Part shown: positions 1 through 12,450 of the stretch, piece by piece
Layout: each line of letters starts with the position of its first letter
How positions within the stretch are numbered: the first letter of the stretch is position 1
Assembly (NCBI GenBank): GCA_951640195.1
Contig: OX621169.1
Coordinates: 1,674,001 to 1,738,000 of the forward strand
DNA: 64,000 nt
Source: Porpolomopsis calyptriformis
Taxonomy: Eukaryota; Basidiomycota; Agaricomycetes; Agaricales; Hygrophoraceae
Reading direction: 5' to 3'
Notes under the pieces: model-generated
Told to the model about the DNA's origin: nothing
Databases searched by the model: none
Seen by the model: only the letters and a program-made list of their open reading frames with translations
Program-made: the position numbers and the translations under genes

Positions 1-130
1 GAATGTTAGTTTACGCAATACGGTGAGTTTTCATGCGTACTTGCGACGATTTCTCCGTTCTGAGACCACTCATCGGGGTGTAGAAAGCCAGTGTCTGTGG
101 TCGAACACCAAAGCCTGAGGCCAATCAAAA

Positions 131-1831
131 ATGTGTAGAAAGCCATGGATAGTCACGTGTTCATTCCTAGCCTTGGCCTTGACCATGCCGTCTGCGTCCC
201 TCAAATCAAGGATCAACGCGTTCGAATCCCTCTCAAACGGTTCACCGCCAATTTCGAGGTATCCTGCAAAGCCTCAGCACCTCCTTGAATCACCCATTCC
301 GCCTGCCGCCTTTTCCTATGTTGCAATCAAACCGTTCAAGTCGCCTCAGTCATTTTCCCGGTCTCCTTCGTCGTCCCCACCTCACTTGGGCCGAAAGACT
401 TCATTGATCGACCTCAAGGATTGGGTCGTGGATGATGGTCCTTTTCCTGTCCGGCAGAATGGTTTCGGAACCTTCGCTAAAGGAGAATGGAATGGTCCAG
501 GCAGGTTTGAGACCAATAAAAGTCACCCTCCCCAGTTGAACTCTTCGGCTGGCATTCTTATCAATTTTGACATCCCATCCAAACCTCTACCGGTGAAGAA
601 GGCACCTCCCCTCCCACCTCGGAAAGAATCCTACAACTCTCTCAAATCTGTCTCTTCTTCCCATTCTAGTCAAAGTAGAAAGGGCATCCCCACGTCTCCC
701 GGCGCATTCGCTGTCCAGCATACCTATCCTCCATCGTCCACCCTCCACGTGAAAGATGATCCTCGCCGAGCGGGCCACGCCTCTGCATCTTCTATCTCCT
801 CGTTCCATTCCGTTTCACTCTCGTCTGACGGTGGAACAACCGATGCCAGTACGTCGTGTACAGTATCCAACTTTATTACATCGGTCCCTATGGATCGTGA
901 AGGAGGTGAGGTGGACGCTGTCAGCCTAGATGACTCTTTCGAGGATGTTTCCACATTATCCATTGCCAGCCCAACAACCGCAGGAAAACTGGTTTCAAAT
1001 TGGCAATACCCGACGCCGAGACGCCATCCCCCTCGACTCCCACAAAGGCCCCCGGTAGCCAATACCTCCCCTCCAAAAGTCCTTACATTACCCAAAAGTC
1101 AGCCTCGCCCTTCTCCACCACCATCACGGATAAACTCGCAATCCCCATCAGTAGGCGCTTTCCTTGTGTCCCACGCCGGCTCAGATCGCTCTTCTATCCC
1201 CAGCCCCACATCACGCACCCCAATCTCACAAAAAGTCTCCTTAAGACGTCCTCCCCCCATACCCACTTCCGCACGCGGCCGCTACGAGAAAGTGTTCGTC
1301 ACGAATATACTGAACCACCGGAAGCAGACTGCTGCCGCTGCTGCGAAACTAGCGACGCCGTCACCGAAGAAGGTACGGCAAGCAGCGGGCTGGAGGGGGC
1401 TTTCGGTTGATCTTATCACAAATTCTGGCACGAACCGTGATGGAGAGAGGAATGGGACATCTAAAGAGCGACCGGATGAAGAGGTGGACGATGTTGTAGG
1501 ACCGGACGAAAAACTAGATGGACACATTGTCAAACTCATCTGGAGTGCGTCAAAATTGGATCGAGTGAAACTCCGCGAAATCTGGTAAGCCTGAGTTTGG
1601 GTTCTTGCACCCTCGCCCCTGCAGGGCATCATCGTATTGACCGACCCTTTCAGGAACGAATGCGACCCTTCTGGACAAGGTTCTCTCAATCGAGAATCCT
1701 TCATCAAGGGCATGTGGCGTATCGACGAGGAACTTCGACGAGCGCAAGGCAAGCCCTCCCCATCCACTTCCAGCTCCCACCGCAACCGACCCCCACCAAA
1801 AGTTACCACAGCCAAGCCTATCTTGCGCTAA
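131..1831 (+). CDS. EH-domain protein, Irs4/Tax4-like
   Basis: Two exons can be read, with an intron at 1585-1653 (GT...CAG) that restores the Trp-Asn junction. The last ~90 residues form an EH domain: a GWRGLSVDLI segment, then KLIWSASKLDRVKLREIW, and an EF-hand-like loop ECDPSGQGSL followed by FIKGMWRIDEEL. The rest is low-complexity Ser/Pro-rich sequence with a proline motif KAPPLPPRK. A C-terminal EH domain behind a long disordered part is the architecture of yeast Irs4/Tax4, which regulate phosphoinositide levels and autophagy; that role is inferred here. The first ~20 residues are hydrophobic but may not be real. A good donor (GTGAGT at 23-28) and an acceptor (CTAG near 170) suggest an intron covers them and that the true start lies left of the window. 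Confidence 0.75.
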
Positions 1832-2370
1832 TTTTTTTCGTGCTTTACATATATAGCAGCATTTTTGAGTAATATCCATCTTTCTCGATATAATCAACCA
1901 GTTTCTGAGGAGACCCAAATCCGACACACCAAATGAATCCCGATCTCGGTCAAACGGATTTCGGGTTGATTTGGGAACCATCTAGTAAATCCCTGCGGCA
2001 ATTTTACGCAAGAGTTTTCTATTTTCATTCAATGTGGGAGGTACAACGTTTGCAATGGGTTCGCTGTGCAAGCCAACTTCTAGGGCAAGGCGACCGCTGT
2101 TGTCTGTTGGTACCCCTAGGGTTAGTCTGCGCATTAAGAGTTAGGTTAGTCTGCGCATTATTAAGAGTATTGTTGCCTCAAAATAATTCTCGCCGTGACG
2201 CTGAGGCCATTGAGTGGAATGTCAGCAACTTACGTCTTATATGTGACTTGGGAGCGATTTCCTAGTGCCAGACTAGTGTGATCTCAATTCTATGTGTTTT
2301 CCGACCCTGCATTGTCTCAGCCGCCGCAACAGAAATGTGCTAATTCCGGCTGAAGTTGACCTCTTGTAAA
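1832..2370. other. Intergenic region without a supported gene
   Basis: This is the convergent gap between the EH-domain gene and ATG9. A 110-codon open frame at 1933-2265 shows no family signature or codon pattern that supports it. The only structure seen is a short direct repeat at 2120-2170. Confidence 0.6.
2120..2170. repeat. Two-copy direct repeat, ~24-bp unit
   Basis: The unit GGTTAGTCTGCGCATTA plus AAGAGTTA occurs at 2120-2143 and again from 2144, where the tail carries a small insertion (TTAAGAGTA). Function is unknown; it lies in the 3' gap between convergent genes. Confidence 0.8.
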
Positions 2371-5300
2371 TCATGTGTGTAAGCCACCCCTTCCACCATA
2401 GATCTGTGCCAATAGCCCAAGTACACCGCCATCTTCCGGTTGTTCGTCCTCGTCCTCTCCAGTCCCCACATTGGTCTTGGAAAGCTTTGACCCGTCAACG
2501 TACGACTCACCCAGCCCACTCCCCACCCCTTCGTCGGGGACCAAGTCCTCGTCTGAAATCCCCTTATCGGGCTGAGTAACATCCCCTAACACTTCACTCC
2601 CTTGCGAATCTCCGAGAACAACGGTTTGTGCCGTCGCAATACCCGACGCAGACGACAAGGTTGCCAAACCAGGACCTGAACCCGAGCCAGCACCAACCAA
2701 GCCTCCTTGGCGCCGCCGCGCTGTAGCAGCGTATTGACTCTGCCGCAATTCCCGATCGTAGGTCTGTGCCCTGTCGGCCAGGGTGTTTTCTTGCTTCAGC
2801 TCACCGAAGACTATGCCGGCCAGAGGACCTTCGGTTCCTGTCGTCCCGGGTGCACGTCGCCGGCCATACGACGGAGAATGTCGAGGATGGGTAGCTGTGA
2901 AATCGGCCATGCGGTTCAGGTAGATCGAACCTGAAGGATCGCTTGGATTCCAGTCTGGGTTTGCCGCCTAAGTAATGAGAGTACTAAATATCAAGAATGA
3001 CCACAGAGGTAAATCTATCACCTTAAAATTCAAGAAACTCTTCTCCATCTTTCCCTCATTTGAGACCATCCTCTGATCTTCCACTTGATTTGGCGCGCCA
3101 AACTGCATCCATGGTGTGACGACGGTCAGAAAACATTTAGTGTAGTTACTCACCTTGACGTTCCCATGCCTCAGAAAATTGAACTCCGCGAAACTACACA
3201 CGTAGCCACGTCCATCGACGTGGACCGAGAAGTCCCGGAAGAAATCGATGAGAGCAGGAGCGCATCCGGGAAGCGACAGCCACAGGACGAAAGGCGTCAG
3301 AACAACAGATAAAAGTTCTTGTGTGAAGATCATGATCTTCATAGCGAACATTTCGCCAAACTCTTGATGGACCTTGGGAAGAGCATCAACACCACGAGCA
3401 CCAATGAAATATGTATGAACACACTTTTTTGGAATGAAGTTGCCCTTTCCAGTCATCGGGCATATAATGCGTATATGTAATCACTTCCATCATCAACAAC
3501 TCAGGATCAAAGACTCTATTGTCATCTGGCACCATTCCCCGAGCGACGGCAAGCACAGAACCAAACACTCCAAGGTAGAAGAGGACGGTGCGATGCTGTG
3601 TGATTTCAAAGTGCAGAAAGAGGTCAGGATCGAGGACAGATGCGAGAACGAGAACTGCTGCAAAGGAGCCAGCGATGAATGCCACAAAGCTGTGGTATGT
3701 CAACAAGGAGGATCGGAAAGTAGAAAATAGAGTGACCCACCGCATAACCAAGGTTAACTTTTCATTGGGGAACTGTCCAATATACATACTAGCCGCAGGA
3801 TAACTTTCGTCCAGCCTCCTCACGAATAGATGAGGAAGCTCGTTGAATTCTCGCAACTTCCACTGCGCAAACCGAGTATAGCGACGCCCTCCGATAGATG
3901 ATGGATTTTTGTGGTATTCCTGTCAAACAGCGAATGGTATAAATACGTAAATAATAAATATAAGTGAAAGGCCTCACCTCAAAATACCGAAAGAAAGAGT
4001 ACATGACCAGATACAAGACGATAAATGGCGCAAAGATGAAGTTCAATATTCCCATGAACACAAATCGGCGTTTCAAACTGCCACAACTGATCAGCATTTG
4101 CTGCCCAAGGAGAAATTCCATACACACCCTTCGATTAACGCTGCCCGATTCCTCGATTTTAAAAACACCTTTCTTACCCTTCCCTGGGCATCGAACAAGA
4201 ACTCCAGCAAACAAAACCTCAAATTCCACTCAAGCGCTTGCGTCAACATCATACACTTATTACCTTCTCTTCCTGACCTATTGCGATCCAGCCTGAGCAA
4301 GCGCTCGAGGACTGGTGGCAATGGTACCTGTAAATCCAATAGTTCTTTATTGAACAACGCGATAAGGTAATTTTCTTGTCGCATGATGCGGTTAGCAATG
4401 TCGTGCGCATCCAACTTGGCCGAGGCAGTAGCGCTGGTGGCACGTTTGGCAGAGGAAATGGCAGTAAGAGGATTTTCTTCTCGGATGGCGCCTATGCGTC
4501 TGACAATCTCTGGCCAAGAGATGGTCTGGATGTCTTCCTAAAAGGTCAGAGGAAGTGAGTCAAGACGACTAGGATATAAGAACGAGACAGGCGCACATCT
4601 GGAACACGTAGTAGGTAGGTGTAAAAGTTGTACATGTCAACCAACCGAATGACGCCCATGACAAATGATACAATTTCCCAGATGTAAAATGCTGTGAAGA
4701 GGAGAAAAAGGAGGAGGGTGAAGCCTGAGAATCTGGATTGCGTGCGTCAGTAATGTGAAGAGATAAACTATGGGGCGGAATACTTTGCAACACAACGATG
4801 AACGACAATATCCGACAGCCGTGTGATCCCTTCAGGTCGTATCCGAGAGTAATCTATACATCCCAATAAAAAAGTAGAAAAACCGATCACGAACCCAACT
4901 GTCCTAAATTGGGATGAATTTTGGTGAGCCGCCTCCAATGTCACCCATCAAGGAGAGACCACCGACAAGAGATTGAGACCACGGGCCAAAGCGATGGAAT
5001 AGATTCCTTTTCCCTCATAATAATAATACACCTCCTGCAGAAATGCGTCTAGATTGTACACGTTCACCCAATTCCACAGTGCGCGCTCGTATACATCGAG
5101 CCCACGCATTGGGTGAATTTGTCTTTCGCCATAAGGACTGCCGCTCGAATTTTGTGTGGATGGACGTGGTGTATGTTCAGAGTCAAGGTCAGGCTCTGAA
5201 GGGCGAGGTGGGATCGAAACCGGAGGTAGTGTGGTGGTCAGCGATATCGGCTTCTTGCCCGACGATGAACTAGTTGCTTGTCGCGGAGTGGCGTTTGGAC

Positions 5301-5745
5301 CAGACCGAGCAGTGAAATCGGTGTTTTTTGCATTTACATGCTTCCTTGGAGAGGTTTCTATCATGTAACTTTGTGGGACTTCATCATCAGATGATTCGTG
5401 TTCGTGGATCTTATCCTCCTGGCGGATATTCGGATGAAGGACGTTCATCTCCGATGCGTCTGCCTCCCAGGACACACGACGATATCTACGCGACTTTGAT
5501 TTCGATTTTTGGTCGCGGAAGATGCGGCTCTGACCAGCTTCCAGATCGTCATCGTCTGAACTCCTCTGGTTCTCGTCTTCCTCTAGCACCGACTGATCCG
5601 CTGGGATGTATCCTTGGTGTGTTCTACTCAAGGGGTTCAACAGATTCAGAAATGGGTGGGAACTTGAATGCAAATTAGATTGAGAAGCTTGAAAAGATCT
5701 AGAGGATGACGAGTGTTGAGGGTGGCTTGAAGAGATTGGCATCAT
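2371..5745 (-). CDS. ATG9: Autophagy-related protein 9 (lipid scramblase)
   Basis: A multi-exon gene matching ATG9, the multispanning membrane protein that seeds phagophores and scrambles lipids between leaflets. The N-terminal exon (about 5745-4948) encodes a Ser-rich disordered tail, then the family motif [20 protein letters not shown]. Downstream exons carry the hydrophobic membrane core, including [17 protein letters not shown] sequence (near 3855) and a block with [19 protein letters not shown] (near 3560) that precedes the conserved [12 protein letters not shown]. The cytosolic C-terminal tail ends at 2371 and is rich in Gly, Asp and Glu. The start is set at the first ATG pair (5745). 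The frame is open upstream to 5769 without an ATG, so a short upstream exon cannot be excluded. Confidence 0.93.
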
Positions 5746-5933
5746 CCTTTGAGTGTTGGCGGCAAGCAAATACTACACACGACCGCGTCAGCGTGACAAT
5801 AGGTGTGACAACTCATGAGCCTTTCACCGACTCAACGCTGCGAGAAGAACGCAGAATGGATGGAGCATAGAAAATACAACGCCATGCCGGTTGGTAAGTA
5901 CAATAAAGTAAGACCCATGCTCGAGTACACCGC

Positions 5934-8498
5934 TCAAGTTTTAGTGACAATCTCCAGCCTGCTAGCCGCGCTCATGAGAGCCTTGAGACCAGATGCTGTG
6001 ATGTCCGTGTCGGTAGCCACGCCCCATGCACTCGTAGTCTGCCCCCCCAACTCATAAACCAATTCGATATATGAAGCTGCTAACACCTCGGCTCCTTCCC
6101 CAATTGAATGTTCTGAGTATTCTTTCACCGCCAAAGTACCCTCGATTTGTGAGTGAAGTGCAGCCAGGGTAGCCGAAATAGGTCCATTTCCCTCGCCATC
6201 GAGTTTCAGGGTGTGACCATCGAACACAAACTCTCCGGTCAATCGTCGTCTATTGTCATCCGTTGCACGATCCATCTTGAATGCTGAAATCGAGAACCTC
6301 GCCTTCTCCCTAGACTCGTAATCGTAGGTTTTCCGGAATAGCTCAACCAGGGCAGCAGCCGATAATTCCCCACTTTCATCGCTCACCTTTCCCCGCACAA
6401 TTTCGAAAAAGGAAGCCCGGAACCTTTTCGGCAATTCGAGTCCCAAAGTGGTTCGAATAATACTAGCCATATCCACTTCGGAGGATTTTGCATTGAAACT
6501 GACCGACAACTTCAACTCCGGAAGCACACGGTCTCCAATCGCATTATTGACAGCACTGAGGAACGCGCGAAGGCCAGAACCTGCAATATTCGAATCAACA
6601 CCCACGCCCCACCACGACTCAGATGTCTGGCGGTCAGGTGGGGGTATAATCTCTACATACGACGCGGCCTTCGCGTTCTGGCCTTCGCCGGTGGCGTGTT
6701 CCGAGTATTCTCGGACCGAAAAGTCGATATCCAAATGCTTAAGCAGAGCGTCGTGTAGTGCGGAAATTGGACCATTACCATATCCTCGAATCACGCGCAA
6801 AACGCCATCGACAGAAAGAGTTCCTTCCAACCTGCAAATGTCGTCAGGATGTTCGTCTGATGAGCTTTCTACTGGTTGTGCCGAGAGCGTAAAGTTTCGC
6901 AGCGAAAGCCTTCCCTCGTATTTCGATCCCCCATAGTGGTATGCCTTCCTGAATGCATTTGTAATATCCTCGACCGTCACCTCTCTCGCCTCGCGGTCGG
7001 CGATCGCTTGAATGACCTTGTAGAATGCAATCTGCATCTTTCGAGGAAGGTCCAATTGCAAGTGTTCTCTGATAATGTAGGCAATGCCGCCTTTTCCAGA
7101 TTGCGAGTTGACCCGAATCACGGCATCGTAATCAGTCCCCAGGTCTGCTGGATCGACGGGCAAATACGGAATATTCCAATATTGGGGTTCGCCCTTCGAG
7201 GCAGCCTTGGCGTGTGCTTTCTTCTGATAATCGAAGCCCTTTTTGATTGCGTCTTGGTGTGAGCCAGAAAAGGCCGTGAAAACCAGTTCGCCAGCGTAAG
7301 GGTGACGAGGGTGGACTGGAAGATCATTGCATTGGGTGACCACCTCAATGACGCTTTGTATGTCGCTGAAATCAAGATTAGGACGGATGCCCTGGGAGTA
7401 GAGATTGAGGGCAAGATTGACCAAGTCGACGTTGCCAGTGCGTTCACCGTTGCCGAAAAGACAGCCCTCGATGCGATCCCCCCCGGCCAGGACACCCAGT
7501 TCGGCAGCGGCGAGGCCAGTGCCTAGTATAACAGCATCACGAAATGGGACAAAAAGCGGAAATGGGAACAAGACTAACCTCGGTCATTGTGTGGATGCAG
7601 ACTCACTATAACCTTTTCGCGCTCCGTTATGTTGCGGCAGAAATACTCTATCTGGTCTAGCATTAGAACGAAATTGTTAAGTGACACGAAACCATACCTG
7701 GTCCGCATAGTGATTTGGAGGTGCAATCTCGACGGTTGCGGGCAAGTTGAAGATGATGCGGTCCTCCCCGGTGCCAGCCTTGCCCCAAGCCTTCTTGATA
7801 GCGTCGCAAATTTCAACGGCAAACTCGGGTTCTGTCTGCGTAAAAGTTTCTGGGCTATACTCGAACCGAAAACGAGTGCCATATCTCTGCGTGCACTCTT
7901 CTGTTAATCGCCTCACGAGTAGGGTATGATTGACAGCGAGTTCAACTGTTTGGGCCTTAGAATTTCGGAAGACGACATCGCGGAAAGTGGGAGAAGTGGC
8001 GTTATACATATGAATGATGGCCAATTTTGCGCCAGCGACGGAGTCGACTGTACGTCTGATCAAGTCCTCTCGAGCCGGAGTAAGAACCTAGATCGACCGT
8101 GTGGTTAGTTCGGAATTGAGCATGATCCGGTTATACTGACCTGCATCCAAACATCACCCGGAACCTCGTTATTTTCAATGAGGCCGCGGACAAAACCAAA
8201 GTCAGTCTCGCTAGCGGCGGGATATGCGACCTCGATCTCCTTAAGACCGCGTTTCACCAGTTCCCGAAAAAAATTTCTTTTTTGCTGGATGGTCATCGGG
8301 TTCGCAAGGGCCTGGTTGCCATCGCGGAGATCGGTGGACAGCCAGATCGGCGCTTTTGTGAACGTTTTTGAAGGCCATTGGCGGTCCTTGACGTCCAAAG
8401 GAGTGTACGGCTTGTACTTTTGGGAGGGTTCCGCACTGAAAATGGACGATACATAAACAAGGATAATTCTAGGCTCGTGGAACTCACAGCATAGCCAT
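5934..8498 (-). CDS. LEU4: 2-isopropylmalate synthase with duplicated regulatory domain
   Basis: Catalyses the first committed step of leucine synthesis, condensing acetyl-CoA with 2-oxoisovalerate. Five exons can be traced: 8498-8488, 8435-8141, 8087-7698, 7651-7579 and 7522-5934, giving about 785 residues. The N-terminus begins [14 protein letters not shown]. The catalytic TIM barrel shows [11 protein letters not shown] (metal-binding Asp), HPHNDRG (metal-binding His pair) and [15 protein letters not shown]. The C-terminal linker plus LeuA allosteric region occurs twice, at about 7085-6528 and 6467-5940. Both copies have an LxLPK/R...F subdomain, an RKxYxY segment, GxGNGPISA and a VKEYSEH/VREYSEH...AASYxE motif. 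The usual family length is nearer 600 residues, so the extra copy is notable. No mitochondrial presequence is evident. It is transcribed away from GUS1. Confidence 0.95.
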
Positions 8499-8633
8499 GC
8501 GGGCAGGGCTGGATTGAGAGAAGGGACGCCCCCTCTTTATTAAGCCCTGGAGCCTTTGAAAAAAATTTGCCATGAGTCACGATTCCAAGGCAGGTGCACC
8601 AAAAAAAGGACGGCCCAAGGCGAGTTACCAAAA
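8499..8633. promoter_or_regulatory. Bidirectional LEU4/GUS1 promoter with Gcn4-type site
   Basis: Only 135 bp separates the two divergent start codons. It contains ATGAGTCAC at 8572-8580, a perfect match to the RTGASTCAY consensus bound by the general amino-acid control factor Gcn4/Cpc1 in ascomycetes. Function in this organism is inferred. Confidence 0.6.
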
Positions 8634-11444
8634 ATGGCCGTTACGCTCACCATCTCTTCCAAATTATCGCCTTTCCCTTTTGCTGCGCTTGCTATCGCGG
8701 CTTACACTCAGAAAGCCGATGTAGTTTTTGATGAATCCGCGACAGATGTCCTCTTGGAGTTCAATGGATCTGCAATCAATACCGAGGAAGATATTGTCCA
8801 TGCTTTGGCCGAGGCTGGCGGCATTTCTGAGAATAGTCCCATCGTTCGTAGTCTATAACTTTCCCTATGTGACCACTACTGATGCTGAAAGTGTAGACCT
8901 CCACGTTCATTGATCTAGCAAAGACGTTGGCTACGACAACCGTGTTCTCAGACATCATTGCGTCCCTCGATGTTTTGGACGATCGACTTGCGTTTAGGAC
9001 TTTCCTCGATGGCCGCGAAATAACTACGGCAGATTGGTTACTGTGGGGAACTCTCAAGGGTACGTTCCACCCAGCATTGTTGCCCTCCTGGTCGCCCATT
9101 ATTCGCTGCCGCAATTAGGAAATATCAAAATTCTCGGGCTCCTCAAGAACAACCAGCACCCGCATCTACTTCGATGGTTTGCACACCTCGAATCTCTGGA
9201 ATCTATCCAAGGAGCTCTTGCAAAACTCTCAGAAGCGAAATCCAACGTGGCTCGATCCAACAAGACTGCAGCTGGATTTGCTCTCGGTCTTCAAAACGCA
9301 AAGGAAGGGCAAGTTGTCACCCGGTTCCCACCGGAGCCGAGCGGCTACTTGCATATCGGCCATGCGAAGGCCGCCATGCTCAATCAGTATTTTGCAAAGA
9401 TGTACAAGGGCAAGTTGATTATTAGATTCGACGACACGAATCCTACCAAAGAGAGGGTACGTGCAAGTTATTAAGCTAGTTTTGATATTTCATCTCGCGA
9501 CAGAGTGAATTCGAAGAGACCATCTTGGAAGATTTATACTTGCTTGATGTTCACGGCGATCAAGTCACCCACACCTCGGATTACTTTGACGAGTTGTACG
9601 AGCTTGCGGTAAAGCTTATTAGCGCTGGAAAAGCCTACACCGACGACACTGAACAAGCTCAGGTGCGCCTGTTCTCTGAATGTTCATCGAAAACGATACC
9701 CCCCTCAAAAGTCAACCGAGAATTCTAGATGCGTGCGGAGCGGGGTCAGGGTATTGCTTCTACTCACCGCAACGATACCGTAGAGAAAAACCTGGAACAT
9801 TTTTCTAAGATGAAATCAGGTACACCAGAGGGTCTTCGATGGTGTCTTCGCGCGAAGATCAGTGTCGACAACCCTAACAAAGCACTTCGCGATCCTGTCA
9901 TATACAGGTGTAATACTCTACCGCACCACCGAACTGGGTACATTCACTCTACTGTCGTCTCCTGTTTCGCTGACGTTTAAGGATTCCGGGAATAGATCAA
10001 AATGGAAGATATACCCAACTTACGATTTTGCATGTCCTCTTGTTGATTCCATCGAAGGAGTCACCCATGCTTTGAGAACGAACGAGTACCGTGATAGAAA
10101 TGCCCAGTATCAGTGGATGATCCAGGCATTAGAGATGAGGATGGTCAATGTTTGGGACTTTAGGTGATGATAAATTATTTGCTTGACCAATGAAATCTTG
10201 TCTTATCGTCTATTCTTTCTTTCAGCCGTCTGAATTTCATTTACACCCTGCTTTCAAAGCGTAAATTGCATTGGTTTGTTGACCAAGGACTCGTACGTGG
10301 GTGGGACGATCCGCGGTTCCCTACTGTCCGAGGTTTGTACTCCAATGTTGTCACATGTTCCATTGACCATTGTCGAATAGGTATTCGTCGGCGTGGCCTA
10401 ACGGTGGAAGCTTTGTCGCAATTCATGCTATCCCAAGGCCCTTCTCAGGCCATCGTCTCACTTGAGTGGGACTCCATCTGGGCCTTAAACAAGAAGATCA
10501 TTGACCCCGTGTCTCCACGTCATTGTGCCATTGTCCTAGACAATATGTGAATTCCATTTGCTTCTTTAATGGCCAGTGATGCATGCTGACATAAATATAT
10601 GATGTAGGGTACCGGTCAAGGTCAAGGGTGGGCCTATCGTGGCAGAAATTAAAGTGCTTCCGAAACACAAGAAGAATCCAGATGCTGGGAAGAAAAGGAC
10701 AGTTTTCACCTCCGATATACTTGTTGAGCAAGAAGATGCAATCTCTTTCGACGACCAGGAAGAGGTGCGATTGGCCGAGATTCCCGTAAAAGCCTCACAC
10801 CAACACCGTTCTAGATCACCCTCATGGATTGGGGTAATGCTTATGTCCGCTCCAAGACCGTCAACCATTCTGGCCAAGTGACATCTATCGAAATGGAACT
10901 AAATCTTGAGGGCGATTTCCGCAAAACGAAGAAAATAACCTGGCTTGCTCAACCAACAAGCTCATTCCCGCTAGCGAATGCCACGCTTCTGGACTACGAT
11001 TATCTCATCACTAAGAAGAAGCTGGAAGAAGAGGACAATCTGGCGGACTTCGTTACTCCTGTCACTGAATTTCGGGTAGAAGCTTTGGCCGACTCAAACG
11101 TGAAAGATTTGAAGAAAGGGGAAATTATGCAGTTCGAAAGAAAAGGATATTTTGTCTTCGATGGCCAGGTGGGAGGAAAGATGCAATTCATCCGAATCCC
11201 GGACGGGAAAGCTACTTCGTTGGCGAGTAAGGCGGGAGTGGGTACTGGCGGCATAATTCCGCCGGCCAAAGGGAATGGTATCGCTGGCGAAGCCCCCTCG
11301 TCTCAACAGACGATTTCAAAATCGGACTCGGTCATTCCGGTCATGACCAAGATGTACGATGCTCACAAAATTTACGAAAGTGATGTGAGTCCGCTAGCCG
11401 AAACGAGTCGGATGTACGAGGTAAAGTGTATCTACGATTCCTGA
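8634..11444 (+). CDS. GUS1: Cytosolic glutamyl-tRNA synthetase
   Basis: A class I synthetase that charges tRNA-Glu. The N-terminal ~170 residues are a GST-like appendage (with [20 protein letters not shown]). The catalytic domain follows, with [20 protein letters not shown] (HIGH motif, near 9330) and [12 protein letters not shown]. The second signature, [11 protein letters not shown], lies near 10250 and corresponds to KMSKS. Sequence such as RDPVIYRCN...PHHRTG and [13 protein letters not shown] marks the eukaryotic GluRS rather than GlnRS. The C-terminal beta-barrel region ends in two short similar blocks, [10 protein letters not shown] and [10 protein letters not shown]. About eight short introns split the frame. 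The start at 8634 is the first ATG and begins MAVTLTIS. Its 3' end lies 28 bp from the convergent Nudix gene. Confidence 0.95.
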
Positions 11445-11472
11445 GATATGAATCTCCCGCCATAAAATCCTT

Positions 11473-12057
11473 TCATATATAAGAGTGACTGAAGAGCTGA
11501 TCCCCAAGCATCAAAGAATCCTTAACCAAGCGCAAAGCTTGGGTTGCCACTTCACGATTCTTTTCGAAACTGAGGAGTGTGATTGCCTCCTCTGCGTCGA
11601 CAAAATGTGAATCGTATTGCTCATAATCCGCCTGCGTCTCATTCGATTTCTCCGCCGAGTTGCTCTTGACACGCGTGAGGAACCACCATATCGTTTTAAC
11701 CCCACTCTCGCCCCAGTCTTCGACGGTGAGCGCGATAGGTTCCGAGATATTTGGAAGGGTTCGCACCGAATCGAGAATGTTGACATTCGGCTCAGTTGCG
11801 CGAGTGGGCATTCTACATGGCAAAAGCTCGCAAGTATATCCTGTCTCTTCGAATGTCTCCCGTACGGCGGCAGCTTCGATTGACTCTCCACAGTCCTTCC
11901 GGCCTTTGGGCAGACCCCACCGGCCCGTCTGCCGATGATAGAGGAGACAAATCTGCAATTTATTCGACTCCGGCGACTGTCGAAAGAGAATAGAACCGGC
12001 TGAAATGACGAAATTGGTGCTGAGGTATTGAGTCGTCGGGCGGACCGACGCAGCCAT
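11473..12057 (-). CDS. Nudix hydrolase, diphosphoinositol polyphosphate type
   Basis: A single-exon gene of 194 residues. The Nudix box is complete: GRKDCGESIEAAAVRETFEE followed by TGY (GX5EX7REUXEEXGU), near residues 53-75. The framing sequence LLYHRQTGRWGLPKGRKD and the size resemble the Aps1/DIPP branch, which hydrolyses diphosphoinositol polyphosphates and dinucleoside polyphosphates; the substrate is inferred. The C-terminal part is helical and polar. The ATG at 12057 is the only good start. TGACTCA lies 6 bp upstream of it but without the flanks of a full Gcn4 site. Confidence 0.85.
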   Translation of the reverse strand: MAASVRPTTQYLSTNFVISAGSILFRQSPESNKLQICLLYHRQTGRWGLPKGRKDCGESIEAAAVRETFEETGYTCELLPCRMPTRATEPNVNILDSVRTLPNISEPIALTVEDWGESGVKTIWWFLTRVKSNSAEKSNETQADYEQYDSHFVDAEEAITLLSFEKNREVATQALRLVKDSLMLGDQLFSHSYI

Positions 12058-12450
12058 CTTGTTGACTCAGCGTGCGATCCACGCTCACGACAAGGCAGAC
12101 TTCCCACGATGAGATAGTCCTCCTGCAGGCATTTACGGTATGTACTTAGGTCCCAAGCGAATACATCCTCACCCACTGGATACGTGGGTTTGAATACTGT
12201 GTACTAAAGGATAGACGCGGATACTGTTACGCCTTCCGATCCGTCAGAAAATATCAGGTTGAATGTGTATCGAATTGTGTTATATAGTTAAGATACATTG
12301 ATGATATGCTAGAATTGGGAGCAAAAGCAATGGTTACAAAAAGATAGGCGTTTTGATTCAGAAATTCCATGCGTCCTTTATAATATGATCCCATTAAAAA
12401 ATATGGAGATTGCTTGAAGTAGGATGATGGGAGCATGCAGAGAGATTTGG
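12058..12450. other. Intergenic region between Nudix gene and kinase
   Basis: About 390 bp between two genes on the minus strand. No coding exon, RNA gene or repeat is visible. It must hold the promoter of the Nudix gene and the 3' UTR of the kinase. Confidence 0.5.

Noticed and set aside
131..200. Apparent signal peptide at the start of the EH-domain protein
   Set aside because: The hydrophobic run probably reads through an intron (donor at 23-28, acceptor near 170); Irs4-like proteins are cytosolic.
2111..2170. TTAGG-like runs as an interstitial telomere repeat
   Set aside because: Only two irregular copies within a longer direct repeat; not a (TTAGGG)n array.
1933..2265. 110-codon plus-strand open frame
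   Set aside because: No motif, no splice-consistent neighbours, and it lies over a direct repeat in a convergent gap.
12063..12069. TGACTCA upstream of the Nudix gene as a Gcn4 site
   Set aside because: The flanking bases do not match the full consensus and it sits only 6 bp from the start codon.
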